In this document: one piece after another, positions 26,822 through 35,466 of the stretch
How positions within the stretch are numbered: the first letter of the stretch is position 1
Layout of the letters: the number at the start of each line of letters is the position of its first letter
Origin: Terriglobia bacterium
Lineage (GTDB): Bacteria; Acidobacteriota; Polarisedimenticolia; Polarisedimenticolales; JAIQFR01
NCBI GenBank assembly: GCA_020073205.1
Contig: JAIQFR010000011.1
Span: forward strand, 1-64,000
Reading direction: 5' to 3'
DNA length: 64,000 nt
Position numbers and translations under genes: made by a program
Notes under the pieces: model-generated
What the model saw: the letters and a program-made list of their open reading frames with translations, nothing else
Database searches by the model: none
Told to the model about the DNA's origin: nothing

Positions 26822-28249
26822 ATGGGCGACGTTGAAGCTTACGCCGACGCGGTCGTGGGGCGCTCCCGCGACGCGGCCGAGTCGTTCCGCCGGCTCGATC
26901 AGGAAGGCACCGATCGGATCGTGGAGGCGGTATTCCGCGCCGCGTTCGACGCGCGGATCGAGTTGGCACGGCTCGCGGTCGAGGAGACCAGGATCGGCGT
27001 CTTCGAGCACAAGGTCATCAAGAACGCGTGGGCGAGCCTTCGGGTCTACGAGGACATCAGGTCGCGACGGACCGTGGGGATGCTCTCGCACGACTCGGAG
27101 CGGGGGATCGCCGAGATCGCCCAGCCCATCGGCCCCGTGCTGGCGCTGACCCCCGTCACCAATCCGACCTCGACGGTGATCTTCAAGGCGCTGATCTGCC
27201 TCAAGACCCGGAACCCGGTGATCTTCAGCTTCCATCGCGGCGCGCGGAGGTGCTGCCGCGAGACGGCGCGGATCCTCGCGAGAGCCGCCGAGGCGGCGGG
27301 GGCCCCGGCCCACTCGATCCAATGGATCGAGCCCTTTCGGAACGAGATCGTTGACGCGGTGATGCGCCATCGCAAGCTGGCCCTGATCCTCGCGACCGCG
27401 ACGGTCCCCCTGGTGCGCAAGGCCCAGCAGTCCGGGACCCCCACACTCGGCGTGGGCCCCGGCAACGTCCCGGTGTACGTCCACCACTCCGCGGACCTCG
27501 CCTTCGCCGCGCGAATGATCGTGCACTCGAAGACGTTCGACAACGGTACCGTCTGCGCCAGCGAGCAGGCGCTCGTGGCGGAGCCGGGGGTCGGCGCCGC
27601 GATCCGCCCGCTCATGGAGAAGCAGGGGGCTTACTTCTGCACGAGGGAGCAGTCGCTGGCGCTGGGGCCCGTTTGCTTCGACACGGCGAACGAGACCATG
27701 CGTGCCGACGTGGTCGGGCGCCCCGCCAGCGTCATCGCGGGACGGGCTGGGTTCCCGGTCCCGCACGGGACGCGCCTCCTCGTGGCGGAGCAGGACGGCG
27801 TAGGACCGGGGCACCCGCTCTCCTACGAGATCCTGGCCCCGGTGCTGGCGCTCTTCAGGGCCATGGATTACCCGGCCGCGATCGAGACCTGCCGTGCGGT
27901 GACCCGGCTGGGTGGGGTCGGCCATACCGTGGGGGTGCACTGCAACGACGAGAGGGTGATCGCCGATTTCGCGGACATGGACGCGGCGAGGATTCTCGTG
28001 AACACCCCGACCACCGAAGGGGCGCTCGGCGGAATCTTCAACCATCCCCCGCCGTCCCTCACCCTCGCGTGCGGTACGGGTGCGGGCAACTTCACGACGG
28101 ACAACATCACCATCGACCACCTGACGAACATCCACCGCGTGGCACGGATGCGTCCGAACTTCAATTGGCTGGACATCCAGCGGCGGACGTGGCTCGACGA
28201 GAAGGTGGATGCCGACGCGATCCGCGTGCTGTACCATCGCAATTTCTGA
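26822..28249 (+). CDS. CoA-acylating aldehyde dehydrogenase (EutE/AdhE N-terminal-like)
   Basis: 475-aa NAD-dependent enzyme interconverting aldehyde plus CoA and acyl-CoA. It has NPTSTVIFKALICLKTRNPV (Rossmann region of the acylating subfamily), VGPGNVPVYV, and the catalytic Cys245 in FDNGTVCASEQA, identical in layout to AdhE/EutE. GGIFNHPPPSLTLACGTGAGN is also family-specific. ATG 26822 is used (GTG 26813 is possible). It sits between the two alpha-oxoamine synthases, suggesting it supplies or consumes their acyl-CoA. Sulfoacetaldehyde or succinate-semialdehyde CoA-acylating enzymes are related alternatives. Confidence 0.85.
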   Translation: MGDVEAYADAVVGRSRDAAESFRRLDQEGTDRIVEAVFRAAFDARIELARLAVEETRIGVFEHKVIKNAWASLRVYEDIRSRRTVGMLSHDSERGIAEIAQPIGPVLALTPVTNPTSTVIFKALICLKTRNPVIFSFHRGARRCCRETARILARAAEAAGAPAHSIQWIEPFRNEIVDAVMRHRKLALILATATVPLVRKAQQSGTPTLGVGPGNVPVYVHHSADLAFAARMIVHSKTFDNGTVCASEQALVAEPGVGAAIRPLMEKQGAYFCTREQSLALGPVCFDTANETMRADVVGRPASVIAGRAGFPVPHGTRLLVAEQDGVGPGHPLSYEILAPVLALFRAMDYPAAIETCRAVTRLGGVGHTVGVHCNDERVIADFADMDAARILVNTPTTEGALGGIFNHPPPSLTLACGTGAGNFTTDNITIDHLTNIHRVARMRPNFNWLDIQRRTWLDEKVDADAIRVLYHRNF

Positions 28250-28262
28250 GCCGGGGCGACGG

Positions 28263-29449
28263 ATGGAGAGCGGCTTCACGGAGCGGATCCGCGGGCAGGT
28301 CGAGCAGCTTCGCCGCGACGGCGTCCTGAAACGCCTCAACGTGCTCGAGGGCCCCCAGGGGGCTCGCGTGAGCATGGAGGGACGGGGCGAGGTCCTCGTG
28401 CTCTCCTCGAACAACTACCTCGGCCTCGCCGCGGAGCCCGAGGTCGTCCTCGCCGGCAAGGAAGCTCTCGATCGCTGGGGGCCGGAACCGCCTCGGTGCG
28501 GTTCATCTGCGGGACGTTCGGGATCCACGTCGAGCTCGAGCGGGCCCTGGCGCGGTTCGTCGGGGCCGAGGCTGCGCTCACCTACGTGTCCTGCTGGACA
28601 GCGAACGAGGGGCTGATGCCCACGCTCCTCGACGAGAGCGACGTGGTCATCAGCGACGCGCTGAACCACGCCAGCATCATCGACAGCGTCCGTCTCTGCC
28701 GCGCGGCCCGCCGGGTCTACCCGCACTCCGACATGGACGGTCTGCGCTCGGTCCTCGAGGCGTGCGCCTCGGCCCGCGTCCTCATGATCGTCACCGACGG
28801 AGTGTTCAGCATGGACGGCGACGTCGCGAGGCTCCCCGACATCGTGGATCTGGCGAGGCGCCACGGCGCGGTCGTGGTCGTCGACGACTCCCATGGCACG
28901 GGGGTCCTGGGCGCGTCGGGGCGGGGGACCGCCGAGCACTACGGGATGGTGGGCGAGGTGGACATCGTGACCTCCACGCTGGGGAAGGCCCTCGGCGGGG
29001 CCGCAGGCGGCTTCACCGCGGCCGCCCGGCCCGTGGTGGAGTACCTGGTCCAGCGCGCGCGGCCGCAGCTGTTCTCGAACGCGCTGCCCCCCGCGGTCGC
29101 CGGCGGCGCCCTCGCAGCGCTGCGCCACATCGAAGCGCATCCGGACGTGGTGGAGCGGCTCCGCGAGAACACGCGCTACTTCCGGGAGGGCCTCCTCGAG
29201 GTCGGGTTCCGGCCGATGCCCGGCGAGACCCCGATCGTACCGATCCTCGTCGGCGATACCGCCAAGGCGATCCGGTGCAGCGAAAGGCTGCTCGACGAGG
29301 GGGTGTTCGTGACCGGTTTCGGCTACCCGGTGGTTCCGCACGGAAAGGCGCGCCTGAGGTGCCAGCTCTCCGCGGCCCACACGAGAGAGGATCTGGACCA
29401 GGCCCTCGGCGCGTTTAGCAAGGTCGGCACGGAGCTCGAGCTCATCTGA
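28263..29449 (+). pseudogene. Second KBL-like alpha-oxoamine synthase, frameshifted
   Basis: Two reading frames together encode one 395-aa KBL/AONS-like PLP enzyme. Frame one from ATG 28263 covers residues 1-73 (ending LSSNNYLGLAAEPEV and EALDRWG). Frame two continues with SVRFICGTFGIH, NHASIIDSVRLC, TDGVFSMDGD, VDDSHGTG and STLGKALGG with the Schiff-base Lys, to the stop at 29449. Adding one G to the G5 run at 28477-28481 restores GAGTASVRFICG, so exactly one base appears to be missing. It may be a sequencing or assembly error, a recent mutation, or slippage. The rest is well conserved. Distinct paralogue of the first synthase; probably used a different amino acid or acyl donor. Confidence 0.82.
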
Positions 29450-29526
29450 TCCCGGGCGCCCCGACACGATCGGCAATCGAAATGCCCCGGAACCCGGCAC
29501 AAGTCAAGCGTCCGGGCCTCCGGGTT

Positions 29527-29555
29527 TTGACACGCCGGCCGCGGTGGCTTAACGT
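29527..29555 (+). promoter_or_regulatory. Promoter of the IscA/ErpA-like gene
   Basis: -35 TTGACA (consensus), 17-nt spacer, -10 TAACGT; leader about 65 nt with GGGAGGGAAG before ATG 29627. Confidence 0.6.
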
Positions 29556-29626
29556 GATGAGGCGGGCCAAGGCGGCTCGAACAAGGCGATGGCCCCACCG
29601 GCACACGCCGCGAGGGAGGGAAGACG

Positions 29627-29950
29627 ATGATCCAGGTGACGACGGCCGCGGTCAGCAAGGTGAAGGCACTGCTGGCGGCGGAGAATCGCGAAGGCTTCGG
29701 GCTCCGGGTGGCCGTCCAGGGGGGCGGATGCTCCGGGTTCCAGTACCGTCTGACCTTCGAAAACACCGAGAACGCCAACGACCAGATCCTGGAGGTGAAC
29801 GGATTGAAGGTGTTCGTGGACGCGACGTCGGGGATGTACCTCGACGGGGCGAACATCGATTACGTGGACAGCCTCGAGGGTTCCGGGTTCAAGATCGACA
29901 ACCCCAACGCCACCGCGACGTGCGGCTGCGGCCACAGCTTCCAGGGATGA
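29627..29950 (+). CDS. erpA: A-type iron-sulfur carrier (ErpA/IscA family)
   Basis: 107-aa HesB/IscA-family protein. The three cluster cysteines are C35 in GGGCSGFQY and the pair in CGCGHSF at the C-terminus. Such carriers deliver [4Fe-4S] or [2Fe-2S] clusters to apoproteins; several clients (NadA, radical SAM, ferredoxin) lie in this window. It has a near-consensus promoter and stands alone, not in an isc or suf operon, which favours ErpA over IscA. Symbol choice is moderately sure. Confidence 0.9.
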   Translation: MIQVTTAAVSKVKALLAAENREGFGLRVAVQGGGCSGFQYRLTFENTENANDQILEVNGLKVFVDATSGMYLDGANIDYVDSLEGSGFKIDNPNATATCGCGHSFQG

Positions 29951-30000
29951 TCCTGCCGATCGGCGCCGGAGCCGCCGGCTCTCCCCGGCGGCCCGGCGCG

Positions 30001-30030
30001 TTGACGCCGCCGGAGCGTCTCCGCTAACCT
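30001..30030 (+). promoter_or_regulatory. Promoter of dgt, near-leaderless
   Basis: -35 TTGACG, 18-nt spacer, -10 TAACCT. The -10 ends 8 nt before ATG 30039 and no Shine-Dalgarno is present, so the transcript probably starts at or 1-2 nt before the start codon. Confidence 0.5.
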
Positions 30031-30038
30031 TCCCCCGC

Positions 30039-31193
30039 ATGCCGGACTTCCCCATCGCGCCGGAGTCGCTCCTCTCGCCGGTCGCCCAGCGATCGTCCGC
30101 CTCCCGCGGGCGCCGCTTCAAGGAAGACGAGCCGCCGTATCGGTCCGCGTACCAGCGCGACCGGGACCGGATCATCCACAGCCGGGCCTTCAGACGGCTC
30201 GAGTACAAGACCCAAGTCTTCGTGAACCACGAGGGGGATCACTACCGGACCCGGTTGACCCACAGCATCGAGGTGAGCCAGATCGGCCGCACCGTCGCGC
30301 GCGCTCTAGGGCTCAACGAGGACCTGGTGGAGTCTCTCGCTCTCTCCCACGACCTGGGCCACACCCCGTTCGGACACCTCGGCGAGGACGTGCTCGGGGA
30401 GCGCCTGCGCGGGCACGGCGGATTCAACCACAACCGACAGACGCTCCGGATCGTCGAGCACCTCGAGGAGCGCTACCCCGACTTTCCCGGACTCAACCTC
30501 ACCTTCGAGGTCCGCGAGGGGATCGCCAAGCACTCCGGGCCGATCGACCTCGAGGCGGCACCGGAATTCGCGGATTACGATCCGGGGCTGATGCCGCCCC
30601 TCGAGGCCCAGCTCATCGACCCCGTGGACGAGATCGCGTACAACCACCACGACATCGACGACGGCTTGGAGTCGGGCATTCTGGACATGGAAGCGCTGGC
30701 ATCCGCGGTTCCGATCTTCGGCGAGCCGCTCAGGGTGGCTCTCGGACGCCACCGGGCGTCCGACCTCAGGCAGTTCCGGAACGAGGCGCTCCGGGGGCTC
30801 ATCAACGAGCTGGTCACCGATCTGATCACGACCGCGGAGCGCAACGTCAGGGAGGCGGGGATCGTCTCCATCGAGGAGGTCCGCGGCGCTCCACGACCCC
30901 TGGTGGGTCTCTCCGCCGCCGTTGGCGAGCGCAACCGCACGCTCAAGGCCTACCTCCACGAGCACCTCTACCGCCATCACAGGATCGAGCGTATGAAGGA
31001 CAAGGCCCGGAGGGTGCTCGAGGCGCTGTTCGACCGCTATCATGCGAATCCGAGGCTCCTGCCCGACGACACGAGGCGCCGGATCGTGGTGGACGGCGTC
31101 GAGCGGACCATCGCGGACTACATCGCGGGGATGACCGATCGGTACGCGACCGAGGAGTACCAGAGGCTGTTCGATCCGACGGTGCGGGTCTGA
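30039..31193 (+). CDS. dgt: Deoxyguanosinetriphosphate triphosphohydrolase-like HD protein
   Basis: 384-aa HD-domain dNTPase. N-terminal RSAYQRDRDRIIHSRAFRRL and TRLTHSIEVSQIGRTVAR carry the first His; SHDLGHTPFGHLGE holds the HD pair; EIAYNHHDIDDGLE has the final Asp. It removes triphosphate from dGTP or other dNTPs, controlling dNTP pools. Length and motifs match the type 2 dGTPase subfamily. Probably leaderless. Confidence 0.92.
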   Translation: MPDFPIAPESLLSPVAQRSSASRGRRFKEDEPPYRSAYQRDRDRIIHSRAFRRLEYKTQVFVNHEGDHYRTRLTHSIEVSQIGRTVARALGLNEDLVESLALSHDLGHTPFGHLGEDVLGERLRGHGGFNHNRQTLRIVEHLEERYPDFPGLNLTFEVREGIAKHSGPIDLEAAPEFADYDPGLMPPLEAQLIDPVDEIAYNHHDIDDGLESGILDMEALASAVPIFGEPLRVALGRHRASDLRQFRNEALRGLINELVTDLITTAERNVREAGIVSIEEVRGAPRPLVGLSAAVGERNRTLKAYLHEHLYRHHRIERMKDKARRVLEALFDRYHANPRLLPDDTRRRIVVDGVERTIADYIAGMTDRYATEEYQRLFDPTVRV

Positions 31194-31229
31194 GGGAGGC
31201 GCGGGGAGCCGCCCTCGAGGGAGACGCGG

Positions 31230-32258
31230 ATGCGGGCGGTCTTGATCCGGGAGCACGGCGGGCTGGATGTCCTCCGCGTCGAGGAGAGGGATGTCCCCGT
31301 GCCGGGTCCCGGCGAGGCGCGGGTGCGCGTCTGCGCCGTCGGGCTCAACCACCTCGACCTGTGGGTCAGGAAGGGAGTGCCGGGTCACACGTTCCCCCTG
31401 CCCCTGGTGCCGGGATCGGACGTGGCCGGGATCGTCGATGCTTTGGGGGTGGGCGCGCGCGGGGTGCGCGAAGGCGATCCCGTCGTGGTGGGCCCCGGAA
31501 TCTCGTGCGGGATCTGTCCGGCGTGCCGGTCGGGGCGCGACCCCCTGTGCGCCGATTACGCGATCCTCGGCGAATCGCGGGACGGCGGCTGCGCGGACTT
31601 CCTCGTGGTCCCCGCATTGAACCTCTTCCCGAAGCCGCCGTCCCTGGATTTTCCCGCCGCGGCGGCGGTTCCGCTCGCATTCCTTACCGCGTGGCACATG
31701 CTGGTCGACCGCGCCGCGGTGCGGCCCGGCGAGCGGGTGCTCGTCCATGCCGCGGGGTCCGGTGTGTCCTCCGCGGCGATCCAGATCGCACGCCTGCTCG
31801 GCGCGCGCGTCCTGGCGACCGCGGGGTCGGACGAGAAGTGCGCCCGCGCCGTCGAGCTGGGTGCGGCGGTGGCGGTGAACTACCGCGCCGCGGATTTCTC
31901 GCGCGCGGCGAAGGAGTGGTCGGAAGGCCGGGGCGTGGACGTGGCCCTGGACCATGTGGGGGCGGAGACGTTCGAGCGGACGCTCCGATGCCTCGCGAAA
32001 GGCGGGCGCTACGTCACCTGCGGCGCCACCTCGGGATTCGAGATGAAGACCGACTTCCGGCGGGTGTTCTTCCGGAGCCTCTCGATCCTCGGCTCGACGA
32101 TGGGTGCGGGTCACGAGCTCGCGCGGGTGCTCGATCACGTCGCGGCCGGCGATCTCCGGCCGGTGGTGGATCGGGTGTTCCCGCTCGAGCAGGTGGCCGC
32201 GGCGCACCGCCACCTCGAGAGCCGCGAGGGCTTCGGAAAGACCGTGCTGGTCGGGTGA
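31230..32258 (+). CDS. Zinc-type alcohol dehydrogenase / quinone oxidoreductase (MDR family)
   Basis: 342-aa medium-chain dehydrogenase. GLNHLDLWVRKG, GSDVAGIVDALG and the structural-zinc lobe C-x2-C-x2-C-x7-C (GISCGICPACRSGRDPLC) are present; the catalytic region and Rossmann segment VLVHAAGSGVSSAAIQIARL follow. It oxidises or reduces an alcohol, aldehyde or enone with NAD(P). Substrate not predictable. ATG 31230 follows GAGGGAGAC; 37 nt after dgt. A GC hairpin with T4 follows the stop. Confidence 0.87.
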   Translation: MRAVLIREHGGLDVLRVEERDVPVPGPGEARVRVCAVGLNHLDLWVRKGVPGHTFPLPLVPGSDVAGIVDALGVGARGVREGDPVVVGPGISCGICPACRSGRDPLCADYAILGESRDGGCADFLVVPALNLFPKPPSLDFPAAAAVPLAFLTAWHMLVDRAAVRPGERVLVHAAGSGVSSAAIQIARLLGARVLATAGSDEKCARAVELGAAVAVNYRAADFSRAAKEWSEGRGVDVALDHVGAETFERTLRCLAKGGRYVTCGATSGFEMKTDFRRVFFRSLSILGSTMGAGHELARVLDHVAAGDLRPVVDRVFPLEQVAAAHRHLESREGFGKTVLVG

Positions 32259-32270
32259 CGGGGACGCCGC

Positions 32271-32291
32271 GCCGCCGCCGCGGCGGCTTTT
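32271..32291 (+). terminator. Rho-independent-like terminator after the dehydrogenase
   Basis: 7-bp GC stem (GCCGCCG/CGGCGGC) with a 3-nt loop followed by TTTT, 12 nt after the stop codon. Confidence 0.45.
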
Positions 32292-32375
32292 CGATCCCGT
32301 GCATCTGGGGTAAGCTAGCGCGCCGCGTCACGAGCCGCACGTGCCGGGCGGGCGAGCGAGGCGGCGGGTGGGACG

Positions 32376-32747
32376 TTGAGCAAGCGCATCCTGGTCGTGG
32401 ACGACGAAGCGGAGATCGTCGAGCTCCTTCGGGACATTCTCACGTCGGAGGGGTTCGAGGTCGACGCGGCGTTCGACGCCGAGTCCGCCCTCGAGTTCAT
32501 CAAAGCCAACATCTACGATGCCGCCATGCTCGACTTCAACCTGCCGGACATGGACGGCGTGATGCTGCACCACCGGATACGGCAGATGGACGAGGATCTG
32601 GCCCGGCATTGCATCTTCATGTCGGGGCTGGTGCAGTCCGACGACAACCTGGGCTACTACACGTCGTACAGCGGCGGGTTCCTGTCGAAACCGTTCGACA
32701 TCCGGGACGTCCTGGGCGCGATCCGCGGCCTGATCGAGTCCGCCTAG
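32376..32747 (+). CDS. Single-domain response regulator
   Basis: 123-aa CheY-like receiver with no output domain: acidic pocket VVDDEAE (D9, D10), phospho-acceptor D53 in AMLDFNLPDMDG, and conserved Lys in GFLSKPFD. The start is TTG 32376. Its TAG stop shares CTAG with the stop of the convergent TPR gene. No histidine kinase is adjacent. Confidence 0.88.
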   Translation: MSKRILVVDDEAEIVELLRDILTSEGFEVDAAFDAESALEFIKANIYDAAMLDFNLPDMDGVMLHHRIRQMDEDLARHCIFMSGLVQSDDNLGYYTSYSGGFLSKPFDIRDVLGAIRGLIESA

Positions 32748-33235
32748 CGGCTCGCCGCGCCGTTCTTTTGCCGGTCGTGACCCGCGTACGTCAGCCGGCC
32801 CAGGACCACGTTGACCGGGTTGTTCCGCGCGAGGAACAGCAGGGGAGGCCGGCGTCTCGTTCCCATGCGCCGGAGCTCGCGGACGATCCCCGGGTGGCCG
32901 GGCTGGATGTCCAACCCCTTCTGGAACGCGGCGTACGCCTCGGCCCGCTCGTCGGCCTTCACCAGGAGGCGTCCCAGGTTCCAGGACAGGTCGGCGTTGA
33001 AGAACTCCAGCTCCAGGGCGTCACGGCAGTACCGAATTCCCTCGGCCAGGCGCTTCGTCTCGAGCCCTAGGCAGAAGCCGTAGAAGGACAGATAGCGCGC
33101 CTGAGGCCGCTCGACTCCCTGGCGCCGCTCGATCAGGAGCGCGGCCTCGAGAAAGGCCAGCGCCTCGATTCCACGCCCCCTCTGCAGCGACTCGATCCCG
33201 TTGCGGAAGCTCTCCTCGGCGGGACGGACCAGCAT
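32744..33235 (-). CDS. Small TPR-repeat protein
   Basis: 163-aa soluble helical protein with tetratricopeptide-like repeats (SLQRGRGIEALAFLEAALLI; EGIRYCRDALELEF; AEAYAAFQKGLDIQPGHPGI). The C-terminal tail is basic. No signal peptide. Probably an adaptor; its partner is unknown. GTGAGGG lies before the ATG at 33235. Converges tail to tail with the receiver gene. Confidence 0.72.
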   Translation of the reverse strand: MLVRPAEESFRNGIESLQRGRGIEALAFLEAALLIERRQGVERPQARYLSFYGFCLGLETKRLAEGIRYCRDALELEFFNADLSWNLGRLLVKADERAEAYAAFQKGLDIQPGHPGIVRELRRMGTRRRPPLLFLARNNPVNVVLGRLTYAGHDRQKNGAASR

Positions 33236-33380
33236 ACCGAGCCCTCACCCCCCGTACGACGAGGTGAATATCGGGCTCGCGCGCTTGGCCCGCCACGCCG
33301 ATTTCCGTGGCCCCAATGACGGGATCGTGATCCCCGACGATCGAGGTCGCGGCGGCGGGGTCGGCCGGTCGGGCGCTCCG

Positions 33381-35294
33381 TCAAGCCTTCAGGCCGTTCA
33401 CCAGCTCGTTGTTGATCTCGACCTTGTGCTTCTGCCTCACCCCCTCCAGGATCGACTGGAGCACCGCCGAGCGCCGCTGGGAAAGGAGCTCGGAGCGGAG
33501 ATCGGGCTTCGACGTCTCGAAGGCCGCGGGATCGAAGGTGTCGCGCTTGGTCACCGAGTAGATCACCGCGCCGGCCGGCGCGGACACGACGCCGCGGTCT
33601 CCGACCTTGGTTCCGGGCGAGAACAACGCACGGTCGAGATCCGGCACGCGACCGGCGCCGGGAAGGCTGTGGCCGGGCGCGAGATCGGCGGCGTTTCGGA
33701 CCTGCTGCCCGAGGGCCTTGGCCATGGAGGCGAGGTCCTTCTGGCTCGCGAACGCCTTCCGCGCCTCGGCCAGCGCGGCGTCCCGCTCGCGCGCGTTGAG
33801 CAGCTCCGTGCGAACGCGGTCCTGGATCTCCTGGAGCGGCGGCACGGCGGGCGGGACCGTGGCAATCGACGCCACGATCGCCATGCCCTTGGCGACCCCG
33901 ACGGGCTGGCCCACGCTTCCGGCGGCGAGCGCGTAGACCGCGTCCGCGAACTCCGGGGAGGGCCCGAGGTCCCGCGGCATCTCCTCCCGGGTGAAGGCCG
34001 CTTCCTGGACCGTCAGACCTTCCTTCCTGGCGACCGCGTCCAGGTCCTTCGCTGCGGAGATCTCGGCGCGGATCCTCTGAGCTTCCGACTGGACGAGCTG
34101 CTGGGCCTTCTGGAACTCGATCTGGCGACGGATCCCGTCGCGAAGCGCATCGAGCGGAGCCACGCCGGCAGGCCGCGAGTCGGTCACCCGGAGCACGTGA
34201 AAACCGAAATCCGTCTCGACCACCGGGGCCAGCTCTCCCACGGGCGTGTCGAACGCCGCCTTGTCGAACGGACCGACCATCTGGCCACGACCGAAGAACC
34301 CGAGGTCGCCGCCCTTCTCCGCCGAGGCCTTGTCCTGGGAAAGCGTGCGCGCCAGGGTGGCGAAGTCCTCTCCCCTCTTCAGCCGGGCCAGCGCGTCCTC
34401 GGCCTGCTTCCGCGCCTGCTCCTTCGCCTCCGGGGCGGCGTCCTTGTCCACCCGGAACAGGATGTGGCTCGCGCGACGCTGCTCGGGCCGGTCGTACTGG
34501 GCCCTGTTCGCCTCGTAGAAGCTCTTCACGTCGTCGTCGGTGACCTTGACCTTCGGCAGCTGAGCCTGGCGCTCCACCACCGCGTAGCGGATGCGCCGCC
34601 CCTCGCCTCGCCGGTAGCCATCCTTGTGGGCGTCGTACCAGGCCTTCACCTCGGCGTCCGAGACCTTCGTCGAAAGCTGCTGCTTCACGCTGGGAACCAC
34701 CACGTAGTCGATCGCCGCCTTGTCGCTCCGGCTCCGGTAGAGGTCCCGGACCTCCACGTCGGAAACCTCGACCGGCTCGGTCACGAGGCCTCGCCACTTG
34801 GCGATGCTGATCTCGTCGGCGACCTTCCGCTCGTAAGCCGCAACGCCCCCCGGCCACATCCGCTCCATCACCGCGGCATACTTGTCCCGTCCGACGAAGC
34901 GGCCGTTTGCGTCGTGGAACTGCGGATCCGCCAGGATCTGGCGCGAGATCTCCGAGGGAGAGGCCGCGAGCCCGAGCTTCCGCGCCTCCGCCAGGATCAG
35001 CTGCTCGTCGACGAGTTGCTGGATCACCTGGCGCCCGAGCTGGAGCTGGGGCTTGAGCTGGTCGTATTGCGCGCCCAGCACCTTCCGGTAGTACTCGTCC
35101 ATCCGGCGCGCGACCTCGAGGAACTCCCGGGTGGAGATCGTCTGGCCGTCCACCTTCGCCGCCCAGTCCGCGTCCGCACCGCCGCGGCGCGAGCTGCCGG
35201 TGAAGTACACCCCGAGGTAGAGCACCATGGACACTGCGACGATCCACAGGACCCACTTGAGGTGCTTGAGGTTCTCCCGCATGACATTGAGCAT
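33381..35294 (-). CDS. PpiD/SurA-like membrane-anchored peptidyl-prolyl isomerase
   Basis: 637-aa foldase. One N-terminal membrane anchor (about residues 12-31) places the rest in the periplasm. A SurA-N/PpiD-type helical domain (VDGQTISTREFLEVARRM, VIQQLVDEQLIL) precedes a parvulin domain with HILFRVDKDA, LARLKRGEDFATLARTLSQD, GGDLGFFGRGQMV and DFGFHVLRV. A further degenerate parvulin-like region follows. It assists folding of envelope proteins at the Sec exit site. ATG 35294 has GGGAGAGGG upstream and keeps the anchor near the N-terminus; the longer upstream frame is discarded. Confidence 0.9.
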   Translation of the reverse strand: MLNVMRENLKHLKWVLWIVAVSMVLYLGVYFTGSSRRGGADADWAAKVDGQTISTREFLEVARRMDEYYRKVLGAQYDQLKPQLQLGRQVIQQLVDEQLILAEARKLGLAASPSEISRQILADPQFHDANGRFVGRDKYAAVMERMWPGGVAAYERKVADEISIAKWRGLVTEPVEVSDVEVRDLYRSRSDKAAIDYVVVPSVKQQLSTKVSDAEVKAWYDAHKDGYRRGEGRRIRYAVVERQAQLPKVKVTDDDVKSFYEANRAQYDRPEQRRASHILFRVDKDAAPEAKEQARKQAEDALARLKRGEDFATLARTLSQDKASAEKGGDLGFFGRGQMVGPFDKAAFDTPVGELAPVVETDFGFHVLRVTDSRPAGVAPLDALRDGIRRQIEFQKAQQLVQSEAQRIRAEISAAKDLDAVARKEGLTVQEAAFTREEMPRDLGPSPEFADAVYALAAGSVGQPVGVAKGMAIVASIATVPPAVPPLQEIQDRVRTELLNARERDAALAEARKAFASQKDLASMAKALGQQVRNAADLAPGHSLPGAGRVPDLDRALFSPGTKVGDRGVVSAPAGAVIYSVTKRDTFDPAAFETSKPDLRSELLSQRRSAVLQSILEGVRQKHKVEINNELVNGLKA

Positions 35295-35331
35295 CTGTCC
35301 CTCTCCCTTGCCGTCGGCCCGAAACCGACGA

Positions 35332-35360
35332 AGTCTAGCGCAGGCATGAAGATGCGGCAA
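35332..35360 (-). promoter_or_regulatory. Promoter of the PpiD-like gene
   Basis: Minus strand: -35 TTGCCG (35360-35355), 17-nt spacer, -10 TAGACT (35337-35332); leader about 32 nt. Confidence 0.5.
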
Positions 35361-35466
35361 GGTCAGGGCGGTCGAAGGTTCGATTTTCAGGTGGCCTCGG
35401 CACCTTCCGCGTGTTAGATTCCGCCCCGTACAACGCCGGTGGCGGTCCGGAGGCTGGTCGGCCTGA

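Noticed and set aside
31230-32258. Threonine dehydrogenase partner for the KBL-like synthases
   Set aside because: The MDR protein has the structural zinc lobe but lacks Tdh-specific features and is separated by erpA and dgt.
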